From: Aliihoeflea sp052435735
Lineage (GTDB): Bacteria > Pseudomonadota > Alphaproteobacteria > Rhizobiales > Rhizobiaceae
DNA length: 64,000 bases
Assembly (NCBI GenBank): GCA_052435735.1
Contig: JBQVNB010000019.1
Span: forward strand, 9,290-73,289
Reading direction: 5' to 3'
Part shown: positions 18,248-27,056 of the stretch, one piece after another
Position numbering within the stretch: the stretch's first letter is position 1
How the letters are laid out: each line of letters opens with the position of its first letter
Position numbers and translations under genes: made by a program
Notes under the pieces: model-generated
Database searches by the model: none
What the model saw: the letters and a program-made list of their open reading frames with translations, nothing else
Told to the model about the DNA's origin: nothing

Positions 18248-18252
18248 AAATC

Positions 18253-18999
18253 ATGTCCCTCATCTTCGACCACATCGCCGAGTTGAATGCCGAGCGGCCC
18301 TGGGGCCGCGTGCTCGACGCCGGCACCGGCATCAATTCGCTGCGCTGGCTGCGCACCCTGCCCGCTGACGATCTGACCGCCGTCACGGGCGCTGACCTGA
18401 TGGTCCGGCGCATGCGCGATGCGCTCGGCCCCTCGCCTGCGCACGAGAATATCCTCACCGGCAACTGGGCCGATCCCGCCTTTCTCGCCGGCAAGACGTT
18501 CGACACGGTCGTCGCCGATTATCTGATCGGCGCGATCGAAGGCTTCGCGCCCTATTTCCAGGAAGCGATGATCGCCCGGCTGCGCCAGCTCACGGCGGGC
18601 CGGCTCTATCTCGTCGGGCTCGAACCCTATGTGGTGGAAAAGCCGAAGACGCCGGCCGAGGACGTCGTGTTCCGGATCGGCCGGATGCGCGACACGTTCC
18701 TGCTCCTGTCGGGCCAGAAGCCCTATCGCGAATTTCCGCTGGCTTGGATCGAGGAAAGGCTGGCAGCCACCGGCCTTGTCGTCGTCGCCACCAGACGGTT
18801 TCCGATCCGCTACCGCGCGCGCTTCGTCAACGCCCAACTCGACATGTGCGTCAACCGGCTTCACCTCGTTCCCGAAGATCTGCGCGCCCCCCTCGCCGCC
18901 CATGTCGAAGCCATGCGAAAAGAGGCCCTGGCGCTCGAGGCCCGGCTGGACGGGCTGCGCTGCGGCTTCGACTACGTGATCGCCGCCGAACCCCGTTAA
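18253..18999 (+). CDS. Class I SAM-dependent methyltransferase, substrate unknown
   Basis: 248 aa. Motif I reads VLDAGTGINSLRWL, followed by an acidic position in TGADLMVRRM and FDTVVADYLIGAIEG as motif IV, so the Rossmann methyltransferase fold is likely. The C-terminal half is not distinctive. It starts 5 bases after glsA and is probably cotranscribed with it, but nothing indicates what it methylates. Just downstream is the promoter candidate of the photolyase operon. Confidence 0.75.
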   Translation: MSLIFDHIAELNAERPWGRVLDAGTGINSLRWLRTLPADDLTAVTGADLMVRRMRDALGPSPAHENILTGNWADPAFLAGKTFDTVVADYLIGAIEGFAPYFQEAMIARLRQLTAGRLYLVGLEPYVVEKPKTPAEDVVFRIGRMRDTFLLLSGQKPYREFPLAWIEERLAATGLVVVATRRFPIRYRARFVNAQLDMCVNRLHLVPEDLRAPLAAHVEAMRKEALALEARLDGLRCGFDYVIAAEPR

Positions 19000-19036
19000 A
19001 CTGCACATATTTGTGAGTGAAATCGCCCACTTGCGG

Positions 19037-19066
19037 CGATCCGGTCCGCTCGTGTTCGCGTAAAGC
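19037..19066 (+). promoter_or_regulatory. Candidate ECF (RpoE/ChrR-type) promoter for the photolyase operon
   Basis: CGATCC (19037-19042), an 18-base spacer, then TAAAGC (19061-19066), about 47 bases before the photolyase ATG. The Rhodobacter singlet-oxygen sigma factor recognises TGATCC-N18-TA; five of six -35 bases and the TA match. The first -35 base differs. A better match lies before the ChrR-like gene at 32182. Confidence 0.55.
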
Positions 19067-19112
19067 AGAGCATTGCTCGACAAAGACACGCACAGGACCC
19101 GCTTCCCGACCG

Positions 19113-20573
19113 ATGGCATCCGAACACCACACATCAGACCGGCCTGCGCTCGTCCTTTTCCGCCATGATTTGCGGCTGGCCGACAATGGCGCCTTGCGCG
19201 CCGCGGTCGACAGCGGCCGGCCGGTCGTTCCGGTCTTCGTCTTCGACGAGATGAGCGAAGGCGTGCGGCCGATCGGCGGCGCGCGCCGCTGGTGGCTGCA
19301 CCATTCGCTCGAAGTGCTCTCCGCCGCCTTGAAGAAGGCCGGCGCCGAACTCGTCCTGCGCGCAGGGCCAATGGCGGACGTCGCCGACGATCTCGTCAAG
19401 GAGACGGGCGCCGAGGCGGTCTTCTGGAACCGGCGTTACGACCCGCCGGCCATCGCCGCCGACAAGGAGATGAAGTCCCGCCTCGTCGAAAGCGGCATCG
19501 AGGCGCAAAGCTTCGACGGTCATCTCCTCCACGAACCGTGGCAGGTGAAGACCAAGACCGGCGGCTTCTACAAGGTCTATACGCCCTTCTGGCGCGCGAT
19601 GACCGCAGAGATCGAGCCCCGCGAACCCGTCGCCCGCCCGCGCGAAATCACGCCCTTCGCCGGCAAGGTGAAATCCGAAACGCTCGCCGACTGGAAGCTC
19701 CTGCCATCGAAGCCCGATTGGGCCGGCGGCCTTCGCGAGACGTGGCAGCCCGGGGAAGACGGCGCGCATCAGGCGCTCGATGCGTTCCTCTCCGGCCCCA
19801 TCAAGAACTATGGCGAAAACCGCGACCGGCCCGATTTCCATTCCACCTCGCGCCTGTCGCCCTACCTCGCCCATGGCGAGATCACGCCGTTCCAGATCTG
19901 GCACGCACTCGAAACGCGCAGGATCGATGCCGCCCCCGGCGACATCGAGAAGTTCCGCAAAGAGGTCGCCTGGCGCGAATTCTCCTACCACCTCCTCTTC
20001 CACAACCCGGACCTCGGCGCGACCAACTTCAACCGCGACTTTGACGCCTTCGCCTGGAAGAAGAACCCAAAAGCCCTGCACGGCTGGCAGCGCGGCCAGA
20101 CCGGCTATCCGCTGGTGGATGCCGGCATGCGCCAGTTGTGGCAGACGGGCTGGGTCCACAACCGCGTGCGCATGGTCGTCGCGTCCTTCCTGGTCAAGCA
20201 TCTCTTGCAGGACTGGCGTGCCGGCGAAGCGTGGTTCTGGGACACGCTGGTCGACGCCGACCCCGCGAACAACACGGCGAGCTGGCAGTGGGTCGCCGGC
20301 TCCGGCGCCGATGCCGCACCCTATTTTCGCGTCTTCAACCCCATGCTCCAGGGCGAAAAGTTCGACCCTGACGGCAAATATGTTCACGAATTTCTGCCAG
20401 AGCTCCAGGGCCTTGAGGGGGGCGATCTGCAGGCGCCGTGGACTGCGTCCAAAGACACACTTTCCGCGGCCGGCGTGAAACTTGGCACCGATTATCCCGT
20501 ACCTGTCGTCGACCATTCCAAAGCCCGCGACCGGGCGCTTGAAGCCTATCAAGAGATGCGAGGGAATTCATGA
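19113..20573 (+). CDS. phrB: Deoxyribodipyrimidine photolyase (class I)
   Basis: Light-driven repair of cyclobutane pyrimidine dimers using FAD and an antenna chromophore. 486 aa from the ATG at 19113; the frame is open to 19017 but that part is not coding-like. The N-terminal antenna domain opens LVLFRHDLRLADNGAL. FAD-domain motifs include GENRDRPDFHSTSRLSPYLAHGEI, WVHNRVRMVVASFLVK and DADPANNTASWQWVAGSGADAAPYFR. It overlaps the next gene by 4 bases. Cotranscription with an FAD oxidase, DUF1365 and a CFA-synthase-like gene recalls the RpoE photo-oxidative regulon of Rhodobacter. Confidence 0.95.
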   Translation: MASEHHTSDRPALVLFRHDLRLADNGALRAAVDSGRPVVPVFVFDEMSEGVRPIGGARRWWLHHSLEVLSAALKKAGAELVLRAGPMADVADDLVKETGAEAVFWNRRYDPPAIAADKEMKSRLVESGIEAQSFDGHLLHEPWQVKTKTGGFYKVYTPFWRAMTAEIEPREPVARPREITPFAGKVKSETLADWKLLPSKPDWAGGLRETWQPGEDGAHQALDAFLSGPIKNYGENRDRPDFHSTSRLSPYLAHGEITPFQIWHALETRRIDAAPGDIEKFRKEVAWREFSYHLLFHNPDLGATNFNRDFDAFAWKKNPKALHGWQRGQTGYPLVDAGMRQLWQTGWVHNRVRMVVASFLVKHLLQDWRAGEAWFWDTLVDADPANNTASWQWVAGSGADAAPYFRVFNPMLQGEKFDPDGKYVHEFLPELQGLEGGDLQAPWTASKDTLSAAGVKLGTDYPVPVVDHSKARDRALEAYQEMRGNS

Positions 20574-21910
20574 ACATCGTTCCGATCAGCCGAACGAATG
20601 ACGGCCGCAAGAAGATCGCCGTCATCGGCTCCGGAATTTCGGGCGCGTCGGCGGCATGGGCCCTGCGTGACGTCGCGGAGGTGACGCTGTTCGAGGCCGA
20701 CGCCCGCCCCGGCGGCCACACCGCCACGGTCGATATCGACTATGATGGAACGCCCATTTCGGTCGACACCGGTTTCATCGTCTACAACGAGCACAACTAC
20801 CACGATCTGACCGCCCTCTTCGCGCATCTGGATGTCGCCACGCATGCAAGCGACATGGGCTTTTCGCTCTCGCTCGACGGCGGCAAGCTCGAATGGAGCG
20901 GCCAGAGCTACGCGTCGATCTTCGCCCAGCGCCGCAACCTCTTCTCGCCCCGGTTTCTCAAGATGCTCGGCGAAATCCTGCGCTTCAACAAGCAGTGTGT
21001 CGCCGATCGCGATGGCGGCCGCCTCGCCGGCATGACGATCGGCGACTACCTCGTCGAGCGCCGCTTTTCGCCGGGCTTCCGCGACAATTATTTGATCCCG
21101 ATGGCCGCCGCGATCTGGTCGACCCCCCGCATCAAGATGCTCGACTATCCGGCAGCGACCTTCGTCAATTTCTTCCAGAACCATCGCCTCATCCATCACG
21201 AGCGCCCGATGTGGCGCACGGTCACCGGCGGCGCGAAAACCTATCTGGAAAAGCTGCTCGCCCCGCTTCAGGGCCGCGTCCGGCTCGCGAGCCCCGTTGA
21301 GACCATCATCCGCGACGCGCTCGGTGTCACGATCTGGGCCAAGGACGCCACGCCCGAGCGCTTCGACGCCGTCATCGTCGCCACCCATTCCGATCAGGCC
21401 TTGCGTCTGCTCGGCGACGCCTCGCCGCTCGAGCAGACGATCCTCGGCGACGTCCACTACCGCCCGAACCGCGTCATCCTCCACCGCGACCAGAGCCTGA
21501 TGCCACGCCGCCGCATCGCGTGGTCGGCGTGGAACTACCTGCGCGCCAGCGGCGACGAGGAAGAGCGCGAGGTCTCGGTCACTTACTGGATGAACCGCCT
21601 GCAGGGAATCGATCCGACAAAGCCCCTCTTCGTCTCGCTCAATCCGGCTATCGACCCAGCCCCCGACACGATCTTCGGCGAATGGTCCTACGAGCACCCC
21701 CAGTTCGACGCCCGCGCGCTCACCGCGCAATCGCGCCTCGATGAAATCCAGGGCGTACGCCACACCTGGTTCGCCGGCGCCTGGACCGGCTACGGCTTCC
21801 ACGAGGACGGCCTCCGCTCGGGCCTTGACGCGGCCGTGGCCCTCGGCGCTACCATCCCCTGGCCACGCGGCGAGACCGGCGTCGCCGAACTGCCGCTGGC
21901 CGCCGAATAG
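20570..21910 (+). CDS. FAD-dependent amine-oxidase-like oxidoreductase
   Basis: 446 aa. The N-terminus has the dinucleotide motif KIAVIGSGISGASAAW then FEADARPGGHT, typical of NAD(P)/FAD amine-oxidase-fold proteins. No signal peptide. It overlaps phrB by 4 bases (ATGA, GAGGGAATTC ribosome site). Proteins of this family regularly sit next to DUF1365 and CFA-synthase-like genes. In Rhodobacter such a flavoprotein takes part in converting membrane fatty acids on the way to methylated or furan fatty acids, as I recall it. I infer a fatty-acyl desaturase or oxidase role. Confidence 0.82.
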   Translation: MNIVPISRTNDGRKKIAVIGSGISGASAAWALRDVAEVTLFEADARPGGHTATVDIDYDGTPISVDTGFIVYNEHNYHDLTALFAHLDVATHASDMGFSLSLDGGKLEWSGQSYASIFAQRRNLFSPRFLKMLGEILRFNKQCVADRDGGRLAGMTIGDYLVERRFSPGFRDNYLIPMAAAIWSTPRIKMLDYPAATFVNFFQNHRLIHHERPMWRTVTGGAKTYLEKLLAPLQGRVRLASPVETIIRDALGVTIWAKDATPERFDAVIVATHSDQALRLLGDASPLEQTILGDVHYRPNRVILHRDQSLMPRRRIAWSAWNYLRASGDEEEREVSVTYWMNRLQGIDPTKPLFVSLNPAIDPAPDTIFGEWSYEHPQFDARALTAQSRLDEIQGVRHTWFAGAWTGYGFHEDGLRSGLDAAVALGATIPWPRGETGVAELPLAAE

Positions 21911-21918
21911 GCGCGATC

Positions 21919-22767
21919 ATGATCCGCAAGGAGCGCATCACCACCATGGAAGCAAACGGCGCGGCGCCCGCCGCCGCCGCCTCGCTCTATGCCGGCGAGG
22001 TGATGCACGCGCGCATGAAACCCTTCGCGCACCGCTTCACCTACCGCGTCTTCTCGCTGCTCCTCGATCTCGACCGCCTGCCCGAAGCCGGGCGCCAGTC
22101 GGCGCTCTTCTCGGTCGACCGCCCCGGCCTCGTCTCCTTCCACCAGAAGGACCACGCCGATCGCGAGGGCGAGACGCTGCGCCAGAAAGCCGACCGGCTT
22201 CTCACCGATGCCGGCCTGCCTGCGCCCGCCGGCCGCGTCCTGCTCCTCGCCTATCCGCGCATCCTCGGCTACGTCTTCAATCCCATCTCGGTCTACTTCG
22301 CCTATGGCGCCGACGACGACCTCGTCGCCTTGATCTACGCCGTCCGCAACACCTTCGGCGAAAGCCACACCTATGTCGCGCTGGTCGAGGAGGGCGACCT
22401 GACGCAAGCCGGCATCCGGCAGGAGCGCACCAAGATCTTCCACGTCTCGCCGTTCATCGACATGGGCGCGCGCTACCATTTCCGCGTCCTGCCGCCGGGC
22501 GAAGTCGTGCGCCTGCGCATCCATGAGACCGAAGCCGGCGCACCGCTCCTGTCGGCGACCTTCGCCGGGACCCACCGCGAACTGACGACCCGGGGTCTCG
22601 CCCGCACCCTCTTGCGCACGCCGCTGATGACATGGAAAGTGATCGCGGGGATACATTACGAAGCGCTGAAGCTCTGGCTCAAGGGCGCGCGCTTCCACAC
22701 GAGCCCGCCACCGCCGAAGCCGGTCAGCTTCCGCGACGAGGCACCGGCTCTGCCGGCCGGAAAATGA
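21919..22767 (+). CDS. DUF1365 family protein
   Basis: 282 aa, function not established. Recognisable DUF1365 blocks are LYAGEVMHARMKPFAHRFTYRVF, LGYVFNPISVYFAY, and TKIFHVSPFIDMGARYHFRV. The start at ATG 21919 is 8 bases after the flavoprotein gene; an ATG at 21946 is an alternative. It overlaps the CFA-synthase-like gene by 4 bases. The FAD oxidase/DUF1365/CFA trio is widely conserved, so a joint step in lipid modification is likely. Confidence 0.85.
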   Translation: MIRKERITTMEANGAAPAAAASLYAGEVMHARMKPFAHRFTYRVFSLLLDLDRLPEAGRQSALFSVDRPGLVSFHQKDHADREGETLRQKADRLLTDAGLPAPAGRVLLLAYPRILGYVFNPISVYFAYGADDDLVALIYAVRNTFGESHTYVALVEEGDLTQAGIRQERTKIFHVSPFIDMGARYHFRVLPPGEVVRLRIHETEAGAPLLSATFAGTHRELTTRGLARTLLRTPLMTWKVIAGIHYEALKLWLKGARFHTSPPPPKPVSFRDEAPALPAGK

Positions 22768-24047
22768 CGGCCGACGACATGAGGTTGGAGGGAATGGAAG
22801 AAACCGCAACATTGCAGCCGAAGGCCGATCCTACGGTCCTGACCGAGGCGAATTTCGTTCAGGCAACGCGCGGCCTGCCCACCCGCGCCCGCATGGCGCT
22901 GAAGGTCGGCATGTCGATGCCGCACGGCGCGCTCACCGTCGAGCTTCCTGACGGTCGCGCGCTCAAGGTCGGCGGCAACGGTCCCGGTCCCGACGCCCAT
23001 GTCCGCCTCAACAACTGGAACCTCGTCGGCCGCGCCTTTTCCGGCGCCACGATCGGCGTTGCCGAATCCTATGTCGACGGCGACTGGGAAAGCGCCGACG
23101 TCACCGCCTTCCTCGAACTCTTCGTCATCAACGAAGAAGCGGGCGAAAAGGTCGCCGGCGGAGCGAACTTCATGCTGACGCTCTTCCAGCGCCTGCGTCA
23201 CTGGTTTCACCAGAATTCGAAGTCGGGCTCGAAGCGCAACATCTCCGCCCATTACGACCTCGGCAACGCCTTCTACCGGGAATGGCTCGACCCCTCGATG
23301 ACCTATTCCTCGGCGCTCTACGCCTCCGGCGCGAACGACCTCGAAGGCGCGCAGGCGGAAAAATACCGGGCGCTTGCCCGCGACACCGGGATCGGCCCGA
23401 ACGATCACGTACTGGAGATCGGTTGCGGATGGGGCGGCTTTGCCGAGTTCGCCGCCCGGGAGATCGGCTGCAAGGTCACAGGCCTGACGATCAGCCGCGA
23501 ACAGCACGATTTTGCCACCGCGCGCATCGCCAAAGCCGGCCTCTCCGACCGCGTCGAGATCAGGTTCCAGGACTACCGCGACGAGACCGGCCGCTATGAC
23601 CGCATCGCTTCGATCGAGATGTTCGAGGCCGTCGGCGAGAAATACTGGCCGGTCTTCTTCTCCAAGATGCGCGATTGCCTAAAGCCCGGCGGCGCCGCCG
23701 GGCTCCAGATCATCACTATCAAGGACGAAATCTTCCCGTCATACCGCGCGCGCCCGGACTTCATCCAGCGCTACGTCTTTCCCGGCGGCATGCTGCCCTC
23801 GCCGCAGATCCTGCGCTCCCTTGGTGCCGATCACGGCCTGAAACTCGCCGCCGAGCGCGTCTTCCCGCAGGACTACGCCCGCACGCTCGCCGAATGGCGC
23901 GACCGCTTCCACGCCTCCTGGCACAAGATCGTCCCGCTCGGCTTCGACGACCGCTTCAAGCGGCTCTGGGAGTTCTACCTGCACTATTGCGAGGCCGGCT
24001 TCCGCGCCGAATACATCGACGTCCGTCAGGTCATCTACCAGAAGTAA
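22764..24047 (+). CDS. Cyclopropane-fatty-acyl-phospholipid synthase family methyltransferase
   Basis: 427 aa. SAM-binding motif HVLEIGCGWGGFAEFAA, then LTISREQHDFA, IASIEMFEAVGEKYWPVFF and FIQRYVFPGGMLPS are classic CfaA features. The start is at ATG 22764 in an ATGA overlap with DUF1365; ATGs at 22779 and 22794 are alternatives, the last with GGAGG close by. It acts on unsaturated acyl chains of membrane phospholipids, adding a methylene or methyl group. Since it is coupled to a flavoprotein rather than standing alone, methylated or furan fatty acid synthesis is as likely as simple cyclopropanation. Confidence 0.9.
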   Translation: MTADDMRLEGMEETATLQPKADPTVLTEANFVQATRGLPTRARMALKVGMSMPHGALTVELPDGRALKVGGNGPGPDAHVRLNNWNLVGRAFSGATIGVAESYVDGDWESADVTAFLELFVINEEAGEKVAGGANFMLTLFQRLRHWFHQNSKSGSKRNISAHYDLGNAFYREWLDPSMTYSSALYASGANDLEGAQAEKYRALARDTGIGPNDHVLEIGCGWGGFAEFAAREIGCKVTGLTISREQHDFATARIAKAGLSDRVEIRFQDYRDETGRYDRIASIEMFEAVGEKYWPVFFSKMRDCLKPGGAAGLQIITIKDEIFPSYRARPDFIQRYVFPGGMLPSPQILRSLGADHGLKLAAERVFPQDYARTLAEWRDRFHASWHKIVPLGFDDRFKRLWEFYLHYCEAGFRAEYIDVRQVIYQK

Positions 24048-24087
24048 CGGGCCAGAAGACACCGGCCACCCGACGCACGCCCATCGC

Positions 24088-24232
24088 AGGGTGCGTTGAG
24101 ATTCGGGTCTGTGCGTGCCGAAAATGGCAGCTTTCGAGAACCGGAGCGGAATGTACATTTGGGTACATGGGCACCGGAAGCGCAGAAATCTGCCATTTGC
24201 AGGCCGCTCAGGCCCGAATACAGGCGCGCCCT
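24088..24232. repeat. Dispersed palindromic element, copy A
   Basis: About 145 bases with inverted ends (AGGGTGCGTTGAGATTC at the left, complemented by the ...CGAATACAGGCGCGCCCT right end) and a central palindromic region (GTACATTTGGGTAC). It closely resembles copies at 39130 and 44184. The last two bases lie inside the TAG stop codon of the minus-strand nucleotidase gene. Confidence 0.85.
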
Positions 24233-26207
24233 AGAGCGTGATGCGATACCGCGCGAACCCGTTCTCGCCCTCACCCGCCTCCTCGATCGTCACGCCCTCG
24301 ACCTCGGCCATGAACTCGCGCGCCTTCGGGCCGGTGTCGAACACAACCGTCGTGCCCTTCATCGGCGCGAAGGACCAGTTGGCGTCGGCGGCCGGGTTGA
24401 TCGTGCCTTCCTCAACGATGTAGCGGACGATCACGTCGCGGTTCGTGTCCGGCGCCTCGTAGACGACTTTGTCGGCCGCGATCTCGGGGAAGTTGCCGCC
24501 ACCGCCGGCGCGGTAATTGTTTGTCGCGACGACGAAGCGCGCTTCAGGGTCGATCGGCTGCCCGTCGAAGGAAAGGTCGACGATGCGGCTTGCCTCCGCA
24601 TTCACCGCCTCACCGTCCTTGTTGTATTTCGCCGGTTGCGACAGGTCGATCTTGTAGGTCACCCCGTCGATCACGTCGAAATTGTAGGACGGGAAGTCCG
24701 GGTTGATCAGCGGTGCGTCGCTGGCGCCGGCCTCGACCTGGTTGAACATGCCGGCCGACATTTCCAGCCATTCCTTCACCTGCGCGCCGGTGATCACCAC
24801 CGCCTGCACAGTGTTGGGGTAGAGGTAAAGGTCCGCCACGCTGCGGATCGCGACGTCACCTGCCGGAACGTCCGTGTAGTAGTCAGGCCCGCCGCGTCCG
24901 CCGGCCTTGAAGGGCGCCGCCGCCGAAAGCACCGGCAGATCGGCATATTCGGTCGAAGACAGCATGTCCGTGATGTACCAGATCTGCGCCTGGCTCACGA
25001 TCTGCACCGACGGATCGTCGGCGACGAGCGCGAAATAGGAATGGAGCGGCGCCGAGGTCTGCCCTACCGGCGTGCGCACATATTCGATCGTGGCGTCGTG
25101 ATCTTCCTGAACCGCCGCCTCGACGTCCGCCTCGCTCTCGACCAGCGGCTTCACCTCGCGCTCCACGCGCTCGAAGATCGGCCGCGCCTCGGAAGTCGAC
25201 GCGACCACCTTCCACGCCTCTCCGTCGCGCTCCAGCATCAGGTCGATGAGGCCGAGATGCGAGCCCCAGAACCCGCCCATGACGCCCGGCTTGCCGCCGA
25301 TGAGCCCGGCCGAATTGTCGAGCCCCTCAGTCTCCTCGAAATCCGCGCCGGGGAAGACCAGATGCGCGTGGCCGGTCACGATCGCGTCGATGCCCTCGAC
25401 GCCGGCGATCAGGATCGAGGCGTTCTCGAGGTTCTCGGCATACTCCGTCGGCCCCATGCCCGAATGCGAAAGCGCGATCACGATGTCGGCGCCCTCCTCG
25501 CGAATCTTCGGCACCCAGGCCTCGGCCGCCTTCACCATGTCGCGCGCCTCGACATTGCCGACGAGATGGCGCGAATCCCATGTCATGATCTGCGGCGGCA
25601 CGAAGCCGATCAACCCGACCTTGATCGGATGCTCCTCGCCCGCGCCGTCGACCACCGTCTTTTCCAGAATGATGTAGGGCTCGACCAGAAGGTCGTCGTC
25701 GAGCGGACTGTCGGCCAGCGTGCCCTTGGCGACATTGGCGCAGACGAACGGGAAATCGGCCCCGTCCAGCACCTTCTGCATATATTCGAGCCCGTAGTTG
25801 AACTCGTGATTGCCCAGCGTCGAGCAGTCGTAGCCGAGCACGTTCATCGCCTTGATGATCGGATGCACGTCGCCGTCGTTCATCCCGCGCTCATAGGCGT
25901 AGTAGTCGCCCATCGGATTGCCCTGCAGGAAATCGCCATTGTCGACCAGCATCGAATTCGTCGCCTCGGCGCGAATCTCGTCGATGATCGTCGCGGTGCG
26001 CGCAACGCCCATCGTGTCGTTCGGCCGGTCGCCGTAATAATCATAGGGGAACACGTGCACGTGGAGATCGGTCGTCTCCATGATGCGCAAATGCGCCTGG
26101 TTGGCTTGCGCCCGCGCCGAGAAGGGATGAAGCGCGATCAGTGCGCCGGCGGCAGCCGACCCTGCGAGAAACGCGCGGCGTGACAGCGGGTGAAGCGTGG
26201 CGGACAT
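24231..26207 (-). CDS. cpdB: 2',3'-cyclic-nucleotide 2'-phosphodiesterase / 3'-nucleotidase, Tat-exported
   Basis: 658-aa bifunctional periplasmic enzyme that salvages nucleosides and phosphate. The twin-arginine signal is LSRRAFLAG...ARAQA. Metallophosphatase motifs are TTDLHVHVFPYDYYGD, VDNGDFLQGNP, GNHEFNYG and the GHAH box; the C-terminal 5'-nucleotidase domain includes TNNYRAGGGGNFPE. The frame opens at 26390, but ATG 26207 with a GGAGAA ribosome site gives the proper signal peptide. The stop codon is formed at the end of repeat copy A. Divergent from the toxin-antitoxin pair. Confidence 0.93.
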   Translation of the reverse strand: MSATLHPLSRRAFLAGSAAAGALIALHPFSARAQANQAHLRIMETTDLHVHVFPYDYYGDRPNDTMGVARTATIIDEIRAEATNSMLVDNGDFLQGNPMGDYYAYERGMNDGDVHPIIKAMNVLGYDCSTLGNHEFNYGLEYMQKVLDGADFPFVCANVAKGTLADSPLDDDLLVEPYIILEKTVVDGAGEEHPIKVGLIGFVPPQIMTWDSRHLVGNVEARDMVKAAEAWVPKIREEGADIVIALSHSGMGPTEYAENLENASILIAGVEGIDAIVTGHAHLVFPGADFEETEGLDNSAGLIGGKPGVMGGFWGSHLGLIDLMLERDGEAWKVVASTSEARPIFERVEREVKPLVESEADVEAAVQEDHDATIEYVRTPVGQTSAPLHSYFALVADDPSVQIVSQAQIWYITDMLSSTEYADLPVLSAAAPFKAGGRGGPDYYTDVPAGDVAIRSVADLYLYPNTVQAVVITGAQVKEWLEMSAGMFNQVEAGASDAPLINPDFPSYNFDVIDGVTYKIDLSQPAKYNKDGEAVNAEASRIVDLSFDGQPIDPEARFVVATNNYRAGGGGNFPEIAADKVVYEAPDTNRDVIVRYIVEEGTINPAADANWSFAPMKGTTVVFDTGPKAREFMAEVEGVTIEEAGEGENGFARYRITL

Positions 26208-26340
26208 GGGGTTCTCCGTCTGAAGATTTTCGTTGGTCGAATGACGACGCCGCGATTTGAACGTCGGAAAGAGCGTCAGTCCAGCAATTTTTGGTGACGG
26301 GGGAATGACGAGGCGCGACTTGCACCGCAGACGCGCGCAC

Positions 26341-26376
26341 ATCAGACTAGTCATCAGACTAGTCATCAGACTAGTC
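26341..26376 (+). repeat. Three perfect 12-base tandem repeats before the antitoxin gene
   Basis: Three consecutive copies of ATCAGACTAGTC, each containing the palindrome GACTAGTC, ending 12 bases before the antitoxin ATG. Antitoxins of this kind autoregulate by binding short repeated palindromes, so this is the likely operator. It also lies in the leader of the divergent cpdB. Confidence 0.75.
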
Positions 26377-26388
26377 AGGATTATTGTC

Positions 26389-26646
26389 ATGAAGAGCTGG
26401 CCTGTTCAGGATGCAAAGGCTCGTTTCAGCGACCTTTTGGCGACGACCGTAAAGGAAGGCCCGCAAATGGTCACCCGACGCGGCGTCGACATGGCCGTGA
26501 TGGTGCCGATCGACGAATGGAAGCGGCTGACCGGTTCAGCCCCGCGGACGCTAAAGGAACTGCTTCTGGCCGACGCGCCGCGTTTCGATTTCGAAATCCC
26601 CCGCATCCCCTTTAACCGCCGCGAACCGCCGCGTTTCGAAGATTGA
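26389..26646 (+). CDS. Type II antitoxin, Phd/YefM family
   Basis: 85 aa. The N-terminal Phd/YefM fold is visible: WPVQDAKARFSDLLATTVKEGPQMVTRRGVDMAVMVPIDEW. The C-terminal tail rich in Pro and Arg would wrap the toxin. The start is at ATG 26389; upstream codons in the open frame run through the tandem repeats and are not coding. The stop shares one base with the toxin start (TGATG). Confidence 0.9.
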   Translation: MKSWPVQDAKARFSDLLATTVKEGPQMVTRRGVDMAVMVPIDEWKRLTGSAPRTLKELLLADAPRFDFEIPRIPFNRREPPRFED

Positions 26647-27053
26647 TGTTTCTGCTCGATACCAATGTCGTTTCCGAACTGCGGCGGACGCGCCCGCACG
26701 GCGCCGTGCTGAAATGGTTTGAGCAAACTCGCGAAACGGATATCTACATCTCATGCGCGACGGTTGGGGAAATCCAGGCCGGCATCGAACTCGCCCGCGA
26801 CCACGATGCCGCCAAGGCGGAGGAGATCGAGCGCTGGCTGGATCAGGTCGTGCGCTCGATGAGTGTCCTACAGGCAGACGCCGCGACGTTCCGCATCTTC
26901 GCGCGGCTGATGCACAAGAACCAGTCTCATCTTTGGGATGACGCCCTGCTCGCTGCCACCGCCATCCAGCATGGCGCGACCGTCGTCACCCGCAATACGC
27001 GCGATTTCCGCCAGCTTGCGGTCGACCTGTTCGACCCTTTCGCAGCAACCTGA
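26646..27053 (+). CDS. vapC: Type II toxin, PIN-domain ribonuclease (VapC family)
   Basis: 135-aa metal-dependent RNase. Acidic active-site residues are D5 (LLDTN), E42 (GEIQAGIEL), D98/D99 (WDDALLAA) and D120 (TRNTRDF), the normal PIN quartet. The start is ATG 26646 overlapping the antitoxin stop by one base. Targets of this family are tRNA or rRNA loops; which one is unknown. Its stop is 3 bases from that of the convergent Lrp gene. Confidence 0.92.
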   Translation: MFLLDTNVVSELRRTRPHGAVLKWFEQTRETDIYISCATVGEIQAGIELARDHDAAKAEEIERWLDQVVRSMSVLQADAATFRIFARLMHKNQSHLWDDALLAATAIQHGATVVTRNTRDFRQLAVDLFDPFAAT

Positions 27054-27056
27054 TCG

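Noticed and set aside
26341..26376. Tandem repeats as a possible CRISPR array
   Set aside because: Units are 12 bases with no spacers and no cas genes; an antitoxin operator explains them better.
26208..26388. N-terminal extensions of cpdB and of the antitoxin in open frames over the intergenic region
   Set aside because: Both run through the tandem repeats; the internal ATGs give a proper Tat signal and a proper Phd fold.
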